Source of the DNA: Rhodocollybia butyracea
Taxonomy: Eukaryota; Basidiomycota; Agaricomycetes; Agaricales; Omphalotaceae
Assembly: GCA_015501585.1 (NCBI GenBank)
Contig: JADNRY010000740.1
Location: forward strand, 1 to 28,587
Length of the DNA stretch: 28,587 bases
Direction: 5' to 3'
Shown here: piece after piece, positions 1 to 9,087 of the stretch
How the letters are laid out: each line of letters begins with the position of its first letter
How positions within the stretch are numbered: the first letter of the stretch is position 1
Program-made: the position numbers and the translations under genes
The notes under the pieces: generated by a model
The model's input: only the letters and a program-made list of their open reading frames with translations
What the model was told of the DNA's origin: nothing
Databases searched by the model: none

Positions 1-22
1 CTGGAGCAACTTTGGATCTTCC

Positions 23-44
23 GGCTCGATACTGATGCTGGTGG
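23..44 (+). repeat. Left terminal inverted repeat
   Basis: This 22-bp arm starts GGCTCGATAC and ends GCTGGTGG. It pairs with 913-934 with a single mismatch (T at 33). Target-site duplication GATCTTCC lies directly before it at 15-22. Confidence 0.85.
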
Positions 45-623
45 ACAATAGCGATAGCGATAGCGCCGGATTACAAATTAAATACTTTTAAGGAAGAAAA
101 TTCACGTCACATGGCAACTTCTCTCAGCGCGTCTCGGCGCGTCGATTAAACTTTTAACTTCATTGCTAGTACTGCCTTCTAATATACATAGCTCTAATAA
201 TGGCAACTGAACTTTGGGCATAACTGCCATGGTGCCTTGCAAGCCTTGAGAGTTGAGAACGCCGCGCAATGTTGTTGCACCCTTGGTTGCACCTTCAAGG
301 AACCTGAAGCATAGTTTCCTTTCAAGTTCAAGCTATAAAAAGGTAGGAGTAGTAGTAGCTATTACACTGGTCAGCTTGAAGTCCTTTGACTGTTCAACAT
401 CTGGGATTCAGGTGGTACTTTTACAGGTAACAGCACTCAGCAGGGACTCAGAAACTTATAATAATCACCAAATAACTGTGTTTCAAAAACCTTGAGTGCT
501 GTAGTTGAGCCTCGAGTTGAGCTCTTCAAGCTCAAGTCCTCATTTAAGTACTATGAGTTGAACGAAGTGACAAAAGAACTTGCGGCGGCGGAGCCGCCGG
601 GACGAAATTATAAAATAAATCCA

Positions 624-700
624 TTTTTGGACGCTATCTGCGCGCTAGTTTGCCTTCGAAATGTCGGCTACATTGGCTGCCGATCAATAGCGTCCGAAAA
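624..700. repeat. Internal hairpin with 14-bp arms inside the element
   Basis: The arms at 624-637 (TTTTTGGACGCTAT) and 687-700 pair as a 14-bp inverted repeat with one mismatch, enclosing about 49 bases. A second small stem (TCGGC/GCCGA) lies inside the loop. A GC-rich palindrome (CGGCGG-AG-CCGCCG) sits just upstream near 585-599. It could be a nested miniature element or a structural part of the larger one; no coding potential is seen. Confidence 0.6.
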
Positions 701-912
701 GGGGTTTCTTGAGTGAATTTCTTGGGAATTTTGTGCACTCGTTATGGGGAAGGGAGATGACAGGATATTTGCTTGCAGCAAAGATTTCCTTGATTGAGAT
801 GACATATACAAAGCTGCTGGTATGATACTCTGAACTTTGAGAGAATGAGAACTCTCTCCTTTCTCTTCTCTTTTCCTTTTTTTTTGGATTTATTTAATTA
901 TTTTAATTTCCC

Positions 913-934
913 CCACCAGCATCGGTATCGAGCC
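913..934 (-). repeat. Right terminal inverted repeat
   Basis: This is the inverted partner of 23-44, matching at 21 of 22 positions. It is followed directly by GATCTTCC at 935-942, the second copy of the target-site duplication. The right end lies about 125 bp before the eL42 start codon. Confidence 0.85.
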
Positions 935-990
935 GATCTTCCGCCTGGTCCGGGCGCTAGCCATCGCAAGCGCTCGGTCACATGTAGACT

Positions 991-1001
991 CCAATCACGT
1001 G
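991..1001 (+). promoter_or_regulatory. CCAAT box fused to a CACGTG E-box upstream of eL42
   Basis: CCAAT (991-995) runs directly into the palindrome CACGTG (996-1001), 58 bp before the eL42 start codon. A pyrimidine-rich tract (about 1021-1055) typical of ribosomal protein leaders follows. CCAAT is bound by the HAP/NF-Y complex and CACGTG by bHLH factors; use in this organism is an inference. Confidence 0.45.
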
Positions 1002-1058
1002 GATCACAAACTGTACAGTCGCTTTCATCTTCTCCTCCTCGTATCTCCCTACCTCAAG

Positions 1059-1700
1059 ATGGTCAACGTCCCCAAGTATGTATCGCTTTCCAGTCGAGTT
1101 TTATGATCCTTAGCTTATCGTGAATCCCTAGGACCCGCCGTACCTGTGAGTATCGGAGTTTTTTGACGTCGCAAGATATTAATTGGTATTGGGAAGACTG
1201 CAAGGGTAAACTTGCAAAAAACATACGTGTGTTGCACAGTGCTCTCAGCTTTTACTCCGATGCTGAACTAGTTTTGTCCAGACCACACAAGGTGACACAG
1301 TACAAGAAGGGAAAGATTCGCTTTTCGCACAGGGAAAGAGGAGATACGACCGGAAACAAAGCGGATATGGTGGTCAAACGAAAGCCGGTCTTCCACAAGA
1401 AGGTGATTCTCATTGCCTATTTCTCGTCAAACTGGGTGTTCATCACAGTTCTTGTCCAGGCCAAAACAACGAAAAAAGGTCGTCCTCCGTCTCGAGTGCA
1501 CGGTCTGCAAATACAAAGCACAGATGGTTCTAAAGCGTTGCAAGCAGTACGTTACGCTGTCTTTTTTATCGTCATCTTTAATCTTATTCGGCACTTAGTT
1601 TCGAACTGGGCGGAGAGAAGAAACCAAGGGTGCAGCATGACTTTCGTGCGTACTTTCTCTATGCTCTCGTTTCTTTCACTGACTATATTTTCTGTAGTGA
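1059..1700 (+). CDS. RPL42: Large-subunit ribosomal protein eL42 (L36A/L44 family), frame broken by homopolymer indels
   Basis: It encodes the zinc-binding 60S protein eL42, which lines the E site of the cytosolic ribosome. Exons are 1059-1075, 1132-1145, 1197-1226, 1282-1402, 1460-1546, 1599-1645, and the stop codon alone in a last exon at 1698-1700. Recognisable blocks are MVNVPKTRRTYCKGK, the segment [34 protein letters not shown] and FELGGEKK, which carry the zinc cysteine pairs of the family. Together they give about 106 residues, the usual length. As written the frame is broken: one A is missing near 1208-1210, one G near 1315, one A is extra near 1381-1383, one A is extra at 1472-1477, one A is missing near 1621-1623, and probably one A near 1637. 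All lie in short homopolymers and the residues between them are conserved, so sequencing error is likelier than a pseudogene. The introns are retained, so it is not a retrocopy. Confidence 0.93.
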
Positions 1701-2280
1701 ATACCTTGTTTTCTCGTCATGCCCTATATCATATCTGGTTGTAGCTCAATATGCCGCTATGTAGAAATAATATGCTCGCCGCCATTTCCTATCGAGACCC
1801 ATTCACACGTGTCGTCACCTAAGAGTTGACCATGCATATTCCTTCTCCAGATCATCAAAATAGCCGAAAGAACTACCAACGCAAGGCATGGTGCTTCAAT
1901 TGTCCCAGAATTTTGTAACTCTTGAATCCGTTAGCAAGGCATGGTCAGAGGTTATAGGTCTTCTAGTATTACTGGTGGCGGATCCGAAGTTTTCATCACG
2001 GATGGTATCATTGATGATAATGTAGGAGGTATTTGGTAGAAGAAACGACTCGAAGAACTTGAGTGGATAGCACCATCAACCAAGTCATATAATCTGGAAC
2101 ATTCACAGAAGACATCTCAAGGGTGTCGGAGGAGATTTGCTCATACTCAAAACAAACCATAATAATAAGTACTTCATCTAAAATCAAAAACGACTACCGA
2201 CTTATACCGATCCCGTCGTCGTTCCAAGATCAGCTTCATTTCAGTTGGAGTAACAGCAGTCCCTCCAACGCTATCATTCG
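1701..2280. other. Intergenic region between convergent eL42 and NAA15
   Basis: This is 580 bp between two converging genes. It holds only a 32-codon open frame (1941-2039, +) that resembles nothing I recognise, and no clear repeat. It presumably contains both 3' untranslated regions. Confidence 0.6.
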
Positions 2281-5200
2281 TCAATCCCATGCTCGTAATT
2301 TCGCCAATTCCTCAGTCGTTTTAAATGCTGTGGAGATTGTGAACTTTTCGTCAAAGGCTTTGTGCAACTCGTCAACGCGCGGCGATTTGATCTTGTTCAG
2401 GAAGGATGAAATTTCAAGCGCGGTCTGTGGAAAAGAGAGATAACTCAATACCCAGCGTGGAAGAGAAAAAGGTAAACATACCTTGATATCCAATGCAACC
2501 TTATCGTTGAGCACTGTAAACACCACATCCTGGACTTCTTGTAATGAGGCTCCCATTAGGCGTGAAGCTTGTGCAGTAGCCAAGATGGCTGATGCAGACT
2601 CTGAGTGTTTTTGCAAATACTGCGAGTTGAATGTCTCCAGAGAGACTCCCTCAGGTATAAGGCGGTTCAATGTTTCGAGAAACACTGGGCCGGCTGGAGG
2701 AGATATAGGTTCAGGCAGGTTAGATGCTGTATGTAAGAATGATTGGTTAGAGACAACGCGGAACACAGTTTTTAAAAAAACGTCTACCCGTTATGTTTAG
2801 CATGTATGATTCGTACATGCAAGTCGGAATTATCAGTATCCAACGCATGAGCACGAGACAGAGCTTGAGCTGCTTGCAAAAACTTGCCTGTGGTGATACA
2901 ATGTCTCAGAGATCTAGCACCAAACAAAGAACGAGATCATTACCTCGGCGAATAGCAACATCATAAATCGCTATCCAGGCTTCAATATTCTTCTGAGCGA
3001 GCGTCGTCAATGGCTGCAGCAGCTTCGCAGCCCGTTCCAGTGGATCTGATGCGGCAAGGAGTTTCATCCCTTCTGGATCCTCATCTTTATAGGGTACTTC
3101 AAGACTTTGTCTTCGTTGGTAGAAGTGGTAGTCCCTGCTGACGTGGCTGAAGAAGTTTGAGATCAAAGAGATAGAACAGCTTTGAAAATTTACATTTTTT
3201 CGCTGCATCCTCTTTCTCCTTCTGAGCCTTTTTAGCCTTTTTCTTCGCCTTTTTCTCTGCATCAGTCGCACCACCTAAGAAAAGACAGTGAGTGTTGGAC
3301 AGCTCGAGTGTATCAAACAATATCTTGCGTTTACCATCAGGATTGTGGGTGGCTAGCTGAGGGTCATCGTAGATGTCAACGAATATCTAGGACGAGATTG
3401 AGATGAGGGTACACAGATAATGGAGGGTGTTACTCACTCGAGAGGCAGCCAGAGCAGCTTTGACGTAACCAGGATGTGACCGGAGATGATCCTCCCAATC
3501 TAACATGCTAGGGGTGTATAGATCAACAGTCAGGCTGGACACGACACTCGAGAAACTCACTTGAGATAAACATTGATAGTGAACTTGCGCAACGAGTATC
3601 CGTGAAAGTCATACTGGTCGTCTTCAAAGTCGTCAAAGATCTAGGCAAGCGTGAGTGTTCCAACATTGAACAAAAGAATTACACGACGTACTCTTTGAAC
3701 AGAAGTGTACTTTTTCAGAGCCAAGTTGTATCTCCCTGCACGACGATGGGCTTCACCCTCTTCCAAGAGGTAGAATAACGATTGCATCTCCTCTAAATCG
3801 GCTCCGGGGCTTGGCGCGTCTTTCTACAAAGAAAACAGTCACAACCATATTTCGAGTATGCACGACCTATCATACACACCTTGGTGAACAATCCCAACAA
3901 CGCACTTGCCTCATCTATCAGACCCGCCCTCATTCTATATTTTGCACTCTTCGTATTCAAAAACCTGTCCTGGCCATCCAACAGACGTGCATCCTCCATC
4001 GCGCGAGAAGCTCCATAAAAATCCCCTGCGCGTTTAAGCGTACGCGCTCGACAGGTGTAGAGCTCTGGTAATGTGGGCGTGTGCACTATAGCCAAGTCAA
4101 GAAGCTCGAGGGCTTTGGCATATTCGGATAGATAAGAATAGTGTTGCGCGAGGAAGTACAGGGTCCAAAGGTACGTAGTGGGTTCTGTGGAAGGTGAGGG
4201 TGATGCGAGGGATGGGTCTGGAGTGGTGTCTTTGCGGATTGTCTCTACAATGTCTTGTAGAGCGTGGAGTTTTTCAGGGTCGGTGTATAGAGATTTCAAG
4301 TCAACGAAGAGGGAGGGTACGCCCTTCGTCAAGCCGGAGAAGATATATGGTTGAGCGAGTTCTTTGAACTCGGCTCCAGATGCTAGGGAGAGGGATAATC
4401 GACGGGGAACACTGGCCTTTGGAAATTGGGTAGAGAAATCACGTAGGAAGGAAAGAGCTTCCGTAGGGTTGTCGTCTGTGCACGAGTGAGTATACCTAAA
4501 AAAAGAGATTTGCGCTACCCACCTATATTGAGGCTATGATTCGACAAATAGCCCTTGTAATACTCATAGCATTCTGGATTGTGTTCGATGAGAACTTTCC
4601 ATGCATGTTCTGCTTCTTCCGATTTCAACTGTGATAGAAGACGAGCTGAAAGTACTTAGCAACAAATACTCAAAGCAGCGATGGATTCAACACACCTCTG
4701 AATTCCATGATCGCAGTCTTGTCGACGATTGCACGATCCTTGGCGCTAACGTCCAGCAACGCCAAAGCTTCAGCATGCTGGCCCAGTTCTTCTAAAACGC
4801 GAACATGGTACAGTAATGTTTCCGAGTGTTCCACATCGTAATGAGGGACATTCTAGGCAATTATGAGTAGAGAAAAAGATAATCTATGAAGATGGTCACC
4901 TTGAGGGTCTTTTCGTATTCCATCAGCACGTTCTTTGTTTCTGCGAGATTCCCGTTCAAATGATACGCAACAGCCAAAGATATCCAGTGTTGCCTCATCG
5001 TCGGCCGTAGCCTAAGAAGCATATATCTTGTCTCTACAAGACCATCATAGAGCCTCAATTGTGTTTGTAGCTGGGCCACATCCCGCAACAGGTTCAGATT
5101 ATCCTAGTCTTGGAATCAGATATATATTCGCCCAAATACATATATTTTATCACGTACTTTATCGAACCGCAGAGCCTGTGTGTATGATTTGAGAGCATCT

Positions 5201-5562
5201 TCGTACTTTTTTTCTCCTTTTTGGATCAGTCCAAAGACATGCCAGACGATATGTGAAGTCAGATCCATCCTGATGCCTTTTCTGACCAGCTCGACGCCTT
5301 CTTCCCGTCTCCCCATATGTACAAGAACAAGCCCTTTCATGCATAGTGTCTCTGCGCAAGATTAAGATGGTATCCATAATACGAGATAGATACTCAACGT
5401 ACCACCATGCTCAGGATGTTTCTTGAGAATCTGGTCAGCAGTTTTGAGGCCTTTTTTGAGATTCTTTGTTTCGTACAGTGACAGGAGTTCTCTGAACAAA
5501 GTCGCTTCTTTAGGCGATAAGTGTCTATTGGATTCCTTCGAAGCCACGGGTTTCTTGGACAT
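2281..5562 (-). CDS. NAA15: NatA N-terminal acetyltransferase auxiliary subunit (Naa15/Nat1 family)
   Basis: This is the TPR scaffold that holds the catalytic subunit Naa10 and docks NatA on the ribosome for co-translational N-terminal acetylation. The start MSKKPVASKESNRHLSPKEA and the following segments (HGETLCMKGLVLVHMGR, SHIVWHVFGLIQKGEKKYEDA, RETRY-like VETRYMLLRLRPTMRQHW) match the family from the N-terminus. The lysine-rich run EKKAKKKAKKAQKEKE and the segment YKDEDPEGMKLL near residue 620 are typical. Exons are 5562-5403, 5351-5158, 5103-4900, 4852-4696, 4645-4523, 4475-3880, 3823-3692, 3640-3561, 3507-3438, 3386-3335, 3274-3194, 3146-2944, 2887-about 2788, 2726-2482 and 2424-2281, about 846 residues, the normal length. 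Two single-base problems are needed to keep frame: a base missing in the T run at 3106-3108 and one extra in the C run at 2787-2789 at a splice donor. It is divergent from DUG3, 318 bp between start codons. Confidence 0.95.
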
Positions 5563-5880
5563 TCCGAAGGAAGTGATGCTGAAGGCAGAGAGAAAAGTTT
5601 GAAATTCGACGCGTGTAAGATAAGCGCCCGCACCTCACTCCCCATTTTGTTCTCAAGTTCCTTGTAAGTAGAGGAAGTTCACTGTCTCATTGTCTCACTG
5701 CTACGCTACGAATCTCTTGGATGAAGAAGTTGACCAGGACTGTTAGGGCCCGTTTGCTGAGAAGTGTATATTGAGAATAGCCGCGTGGAATCTTGCGCCT
5801 TGCGTGCGCAATCTCTCGCCTTGCTCTCCTCTCGACTACCAGCAGTTTTCTTTTTTCTTTGACAAGGTGCACACCAAGTA
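5563..5880. promoter_or_regulatory. Shared divergent promoter region of NAA15 and DUG3
   Basis: These 318 bp separate the two start codons and must hold both promoters. A pyrimidine-rich stretch (about 5829-5862) lies before the DUG3 start. A small inverted repeat TTGCGC/GCGCAA lies near 5793-5811. No TATA box is convincing. Confidence 0.5.
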
Positions 5881-7419
5881 ATGTGTCGTTTTGTCGTCTA
5901 CAAAGGAACCTCACCGGTGGAACTATCGCATGTATGACCTTGGTTAACACAAAACTTGTATCCTGATTCTATTTCTAGCTTCTTACACGGCCATGTCATT
6001 CTATCATCAATCAAGCTTTTGACTCGCGTCTTCGCGTTGACCGTCGCAGGCCCATGAACGGTGATGGCTTCGGTGTGGGTGAGCATGCACTGTCCTTGTT
6101 ATCTGTCCTTGTTATTACTCGCCCCATGGTTAACGTACACAGGCTGGTACGACTCTGTTTACGACGAGGAATCCCACCAACCCTGCATATTTACCTCCGT
6201 GACCCCGGTATGCCATTATATTTGCATAATGCTCAAGCTATTCATTACCTCGTTAGGCTTGGAACAATGCGAACCTAGTCCGGCTAGCGGCCAAGATCAA
6301 GTCGCCTCTAGTCTTGTGCGTGAATCCATGCACAACGCCTCTTAACACACATTAATATTTTGAATCCCAGTGGCCATGTTCGAGCAACCACGACGGGTTC
6401 GCTTTCTCTGGACAACTGTCATCCTTTTGTTCATGGTCGACTGATGGTGAGCAAGCTGCATGACATGTCCAGTGCATAAATTGATTATTATAGTTTATGC
6501 ATAATGGCGGAATCGCAGAGTTCCAGCTAATCAAAAGAGCTTTGCAAGCAGATCTGTCTGATGTTGCCTTCAATAAAGTACAGGGGAATACTGGTGAAGC
6601 AAGTTCTTTTATCACCTCGGGCTACGTTTCACATCTCCTCAGACTCTGAATGGGCTTTCGCGGTGTTCTTGTCAAAGGTGAGTAGCAGCAATACAAGGAA
6701 CACAAAACTGGCCAACTCGTTATGCCTAGCTTCCTGATCCAGACGCAAAATCTTTTACTACGGCTCAATTACGGGATGCAATGTTCGAAACGATTGCATC
6801 TCTGAACCACTATGCAGAAGAAATCGGTATCACCGAAGTAACGTTTTCGTCTATGTTCATCTGCATCAAATCTGACAAAGTCTTCAGCCCAGTCTAATGA
6901 ATTTTTGTGTCACGGACGGTGAAACGGTTATTGCCACCCGATACGTATCTTCCAAGGTAGATGAAGCCGCGTCGCTATGGTTCTCCTCGGGGACGACATT
7001 CCATGAATATGGTGACGTAGGAGGTCATTACAAGATGTCTAAAGCCGACAAACGAGAAAATATCATTATGGTGAGGTCCTTTCTTTCTCTAGCCCACTGA
7101 TAATTGACTAACCCCCCTAACTTCTATGCGCAAAGATTGCAAGTGAGCCTCTCACATTTGAAAGAGGTATGCTCTTCACCTAAAATGCAGTTTCGTTACG
7201 CTGACGCTGCTCCTCATAGCTGACTGGATGGAAATCAAGACGAACAACATGGTCGTGGTTACACCAAAAATGAACCTTCTCCAGATACCCATTATCGACA
7301 AGTTCTATGTACCACCATCAGATCCAGCTTCTCTGACTCGTACGATAGAGTTTGCGCGAGAGAAAGGGCTTTTAGTTCCTCGTAGTATCGAAATCATGGA
7401 TGAGCCAGAGCCAGAGTGA
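5881..7419 (+). CDS. DUG3: Class II glutamine amidotransferase-like protein Dug3
   Basis: Dug3 carries an N-terminal nucleophile amidotransferase domain and works with the peptidase Dug2 in the cytosolic (Dug2-Dug3) glutathione-degrading complex. The start MCRFVVYKGTSPVELSH places the catalytic Cys at residue 2, exposed once Met is removed. Next come RPCHSIINQAFDSRL, the motif FGHVRATTTG (Arg96), HPFVHGRLM and MHNGGIAEF (His120-Asn121-Gly122), all typical of the family. The C-terminal half (FCVTDGETVIATRY, KADKRENIIMIASEPLTFE) is the standard one. Exons are 5881-5931, 5979-6078, 6143-6207, 6257-6315, 6371-6446, 6494-6593, 6643-6677, 6730-6837, 6888-7070, 7136-7166 and 7220-7419. All phases agree, giving 335 residues with no frame defect. 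The role in glutathione turnover is inferred from family membership. Confidence 0.95.
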
Positions 7420-8285
7420 AAAAGTGTGATCTTTGCTGTGAAAGTTATTCGTTGTCTATCTTGCTACTACGTTATTTATGAGTTTTAATAAATATAATGT
7501 TCAATCGTTTGGAGCGGTGACCTTTACATTGAACCGCCATAAAGCATCCATACATACCCAATGCCATTAGTCTACCTGTTATGGCTTTGGAATTCGTATT
7601 CTATTTGATAGGCTCTCCGGCCCCCTGTAGCAGCCTCTCGAATTTAATTCTTTCGTCTAATAATGTTTCTTCCAAACATTCACTCTAACGACTCCATTTC
7701 GGTTGGGACCATCACATCTTATGTTAATCCGTTTCTGATTCAACCCCCTCAACTTGAGAACATATGTTAAGAATATATGATACATGTATTATTTCTGGGA
7801 AGACTCTGCCAAAGAGCTCTCGTATCGGAGGCGCAACAGGGCGCAATGCTAACTTCTGTTGATCCCGGTTGGTCCATGGATCGTTATGAAACGAAGATGT
7901 CGGTCCTCCGAGGGGGGGCTTTTCTTGTCTAGTTTGCTAATCATACTTAAAAGAGGGAAAGAAGGAGTCGATGAGGAAGAGCGCACAGCCTCAGCCTGGG
8001 GAAGATCAAAGTTTCACGAAGCTGTTGCGAAGTGGGGCGGTGAGGCGTCGGAGGTGAACTGAGGATTCAATTTAGGCCTGAAGCAGTCCCCTCTAGGGGT
8101 TGACATTGTAAAACAAGAAACCTAGCAACGTCAACCTCTTAAGAGCTTGATTATCAGGCCCGACTAGAGCGGCTCTATTCACACTTGTCCCTACATGAAG
8201 ACCTCGCTCATTAAGACTCGCTTCAGACACTTTCCCTTTTCACTCTTTTCATCCAAAATAAACCCGAGATATATCTGAAGCATGA
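7420..8285. other. Intergenic region downstream of DUG3
   Basis: About 870 bp without a gene I can support. It includes the probable DUG3 polyadenylation region (AATAAA-like TTAATAAATATAAT near 7486) and a hairpin at 8095-8139. The open frame at 7859-8062 has no recognisable features. A CT-rich stretch near 8224-8250 may belong to the promoter of the next gene. Confidence 0.55.
8095..8139. repeat. Imperfect hairpin
   Basis: AGGGGTTGAC (8095-8104) pairs with GTCAACCTCT (8130-8139) with one mismatch around a 25-base loop. A smaller palindrome CCCCT-CT-AGGGG (8088-8099) overlaps the left arm. No T tract follows it and its role is unknown. Confidence 0.4.
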
Positions 8286-8930
8286 AGCATAGTCAGCGTA
8301 AATGCTCAGAGCACCTTGACAATTTTCGCTCTCCTGCCTGCGGACACCAGTGGCCTCATATTCCCTACTCCAGTTTCAGTATGGGTCGACCCTATTGGAA
8401 CGGCGTCCGATGGCAGCGAAACAACATTCGTTTATCACGAGATCGATAGTGGGGATGCTGGTTTGTTCGGTGGATTTGGAACTGGAACGACGAGTGTAAC
8501 CACATATAGGTTGCGAATTCCCGTTAGGCTACATGTATCCTGAAATTTTTTTCTCGTTAGCCTTTACTATGATTGCGTCTGCTTCTGGATTCAGACAGCC
8601 GATTTAGCTCTCACGAGTTTTGACTGTTCCTTGGAATCCCCAACACTGGAGGGTGTGTATACGCAGCCTGGATGATGAAACTGGGACTTCGATAGACACG
8701 GTGACAGAAACAGGATCACAGGTCTCCTTCATCGAGATTCCCATCTCTGCTCCGACTCAGACAGCTGGTAGTACCCCAGCGAGTCTGGATCAGGCACTGG
8801 GTCCGCAACAGGCAGTGATAGCGCACATTCCACGGGTAACCCCCAAAATGGAGCAGCTTCAATTTTGAGTCAGCTCAACCCGCGGCTCTTTGTATTTATT
8901 GGGTTGGTTGGATTTTCTTTGGTGTACTAG
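8286..8930 (+). CDS. Ser/Gly/Thr-rich extracellular protein with GPI-like C-terminal tail, 5' end unresolved and frame broken
   Basis: The supported part starts in an open frame reading SVNAQSTLTIFALLPADTSG, in which an Ala-Gln junction looks like a signal peptidase site. It continues through TASDGSETTFVYHEIDSGDA to a donor at 8535, and resumes at 8595 as TADLALTSFDCSLESPT. The tail is rich in Ser, Gly and Thr (SGSGTGSATGSDSAHSTG) and ends with a hydrophobic stretch LFVFIGLVGFSLVY before the stop at 8928-8930, as in GPI-anchored or cell-wall proteins of Agaricomycetes. Two frame changes are needed: one extra G near 8669-8670 and one C missing in the run at 8773-8776. No hydrophobic signal peptide can be found upstream and there is no usable donor between 8195 and 8290, so the N-terminus is missing from my model. 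The function is not known. Confidence 0.6.
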
Positions 8931-9083
8931 AGCTTTGGTGTACTAGAGCTTCCCGGTAATATTAATGGGCACCTGAACGCGTTGTCAGCCACTTTCTGTG
9001 TATTCATCGAGGTTAGATTTTCTTTGCCAGTATACTAGAGCTTCCCAGCGATATCCATAGCCTGTACCTGAACGTGTTGTCCT
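8911..9083. repeat. Imperfect tandem repeat of about 95-105 bp
   Basis: The block GATTTTCTTT ... TACTAGAGCTTCCC ... ACCTGAACGCGTTGTC (from 8911) is repeated from about 9016 as GATTTTCTTT ... TACTAGAGCTTCCC ... ACCTGAACGTGTTGTC. The intervening bases are diverged. This is a local duplication of the 3' end of the surface protein gene. Confidence 0.65.
8921..8952. repeat. 16-bp tandem duplication overlapping a stop codon
   Basis: GGTGTACTAGAGCTTT (8921-8936) is followed at once by a copy differing only in the last base (8937-8952). The stop codon of the upstream gene lies in the first copy. A third diverged copy of TACTAGAGCTTCCC lies near 9030-9047. Confidence 0.8.
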
Positions 9084-9087
9084 CAAG

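Larger units (their letters stand above)
23..934. mobile_element. Putative non-autonomous DNA transposon with 22-bp TIRs and 8-bp target-site duplication
   Basis: The first 22 bases (23-44) and the last 22 bases (913-934) are inverted copies of each other with one mismatch. The octamer GATCTTCC lies immediately outside both ends (15-22 and 935-942) in direct orientation. A terminal inverted repeat exactly abutted by an 8-bp direct repeat is the signature of cut-and-paste insertion. 8-bp duplications are known for hAT elements (the fungal element Restless is one) and for some other superfamilies such as Zisupton/KDZ. The 912-bp interior has no transposase-like reading frame; its open frames are short and unlike any known protein, so the element would have to be mobilised in trans. 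It holds many CTTGAG/GTTGAG-type motifs and an internal hairpin (624-700). The TIR does not start with the usual hAT bases, so the superfamily is left open. Confidence 0.8.

Noticed and set aside
253..716. Two adjoining open frames as a possible transposase fragment
   Set aside because: No catalytic motif, no family resemblance, and low-complexity composition; they lie inside a short non-autonomous element.
913..942. tRNA-like B-box (GGCTCGATACC on the minus strand) suggesting a tRNA or tRNA-derived SINE
   Set aside because: No acceptor stem or anticodon arm can be folded, and the sequence is explained by the terminal inverted repeat of the 23-934 element.
1163..1744. Long open frame of 193 codons on the plus strand
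   Set aside because: It runs through eL42 introns and out-of-frame exons; the conserved eL42 blocks are in several frames and explain the region.
2123..2800. Plus-strand frames opposite the end of NAA15
   Set aside because: They are antisense shadows of well-supported NAA15 exons.
7859..8062. 67-codon frame as a small gene
   Set aside because: It has no recognisable features and contains a long G run in which frame is uncertain.
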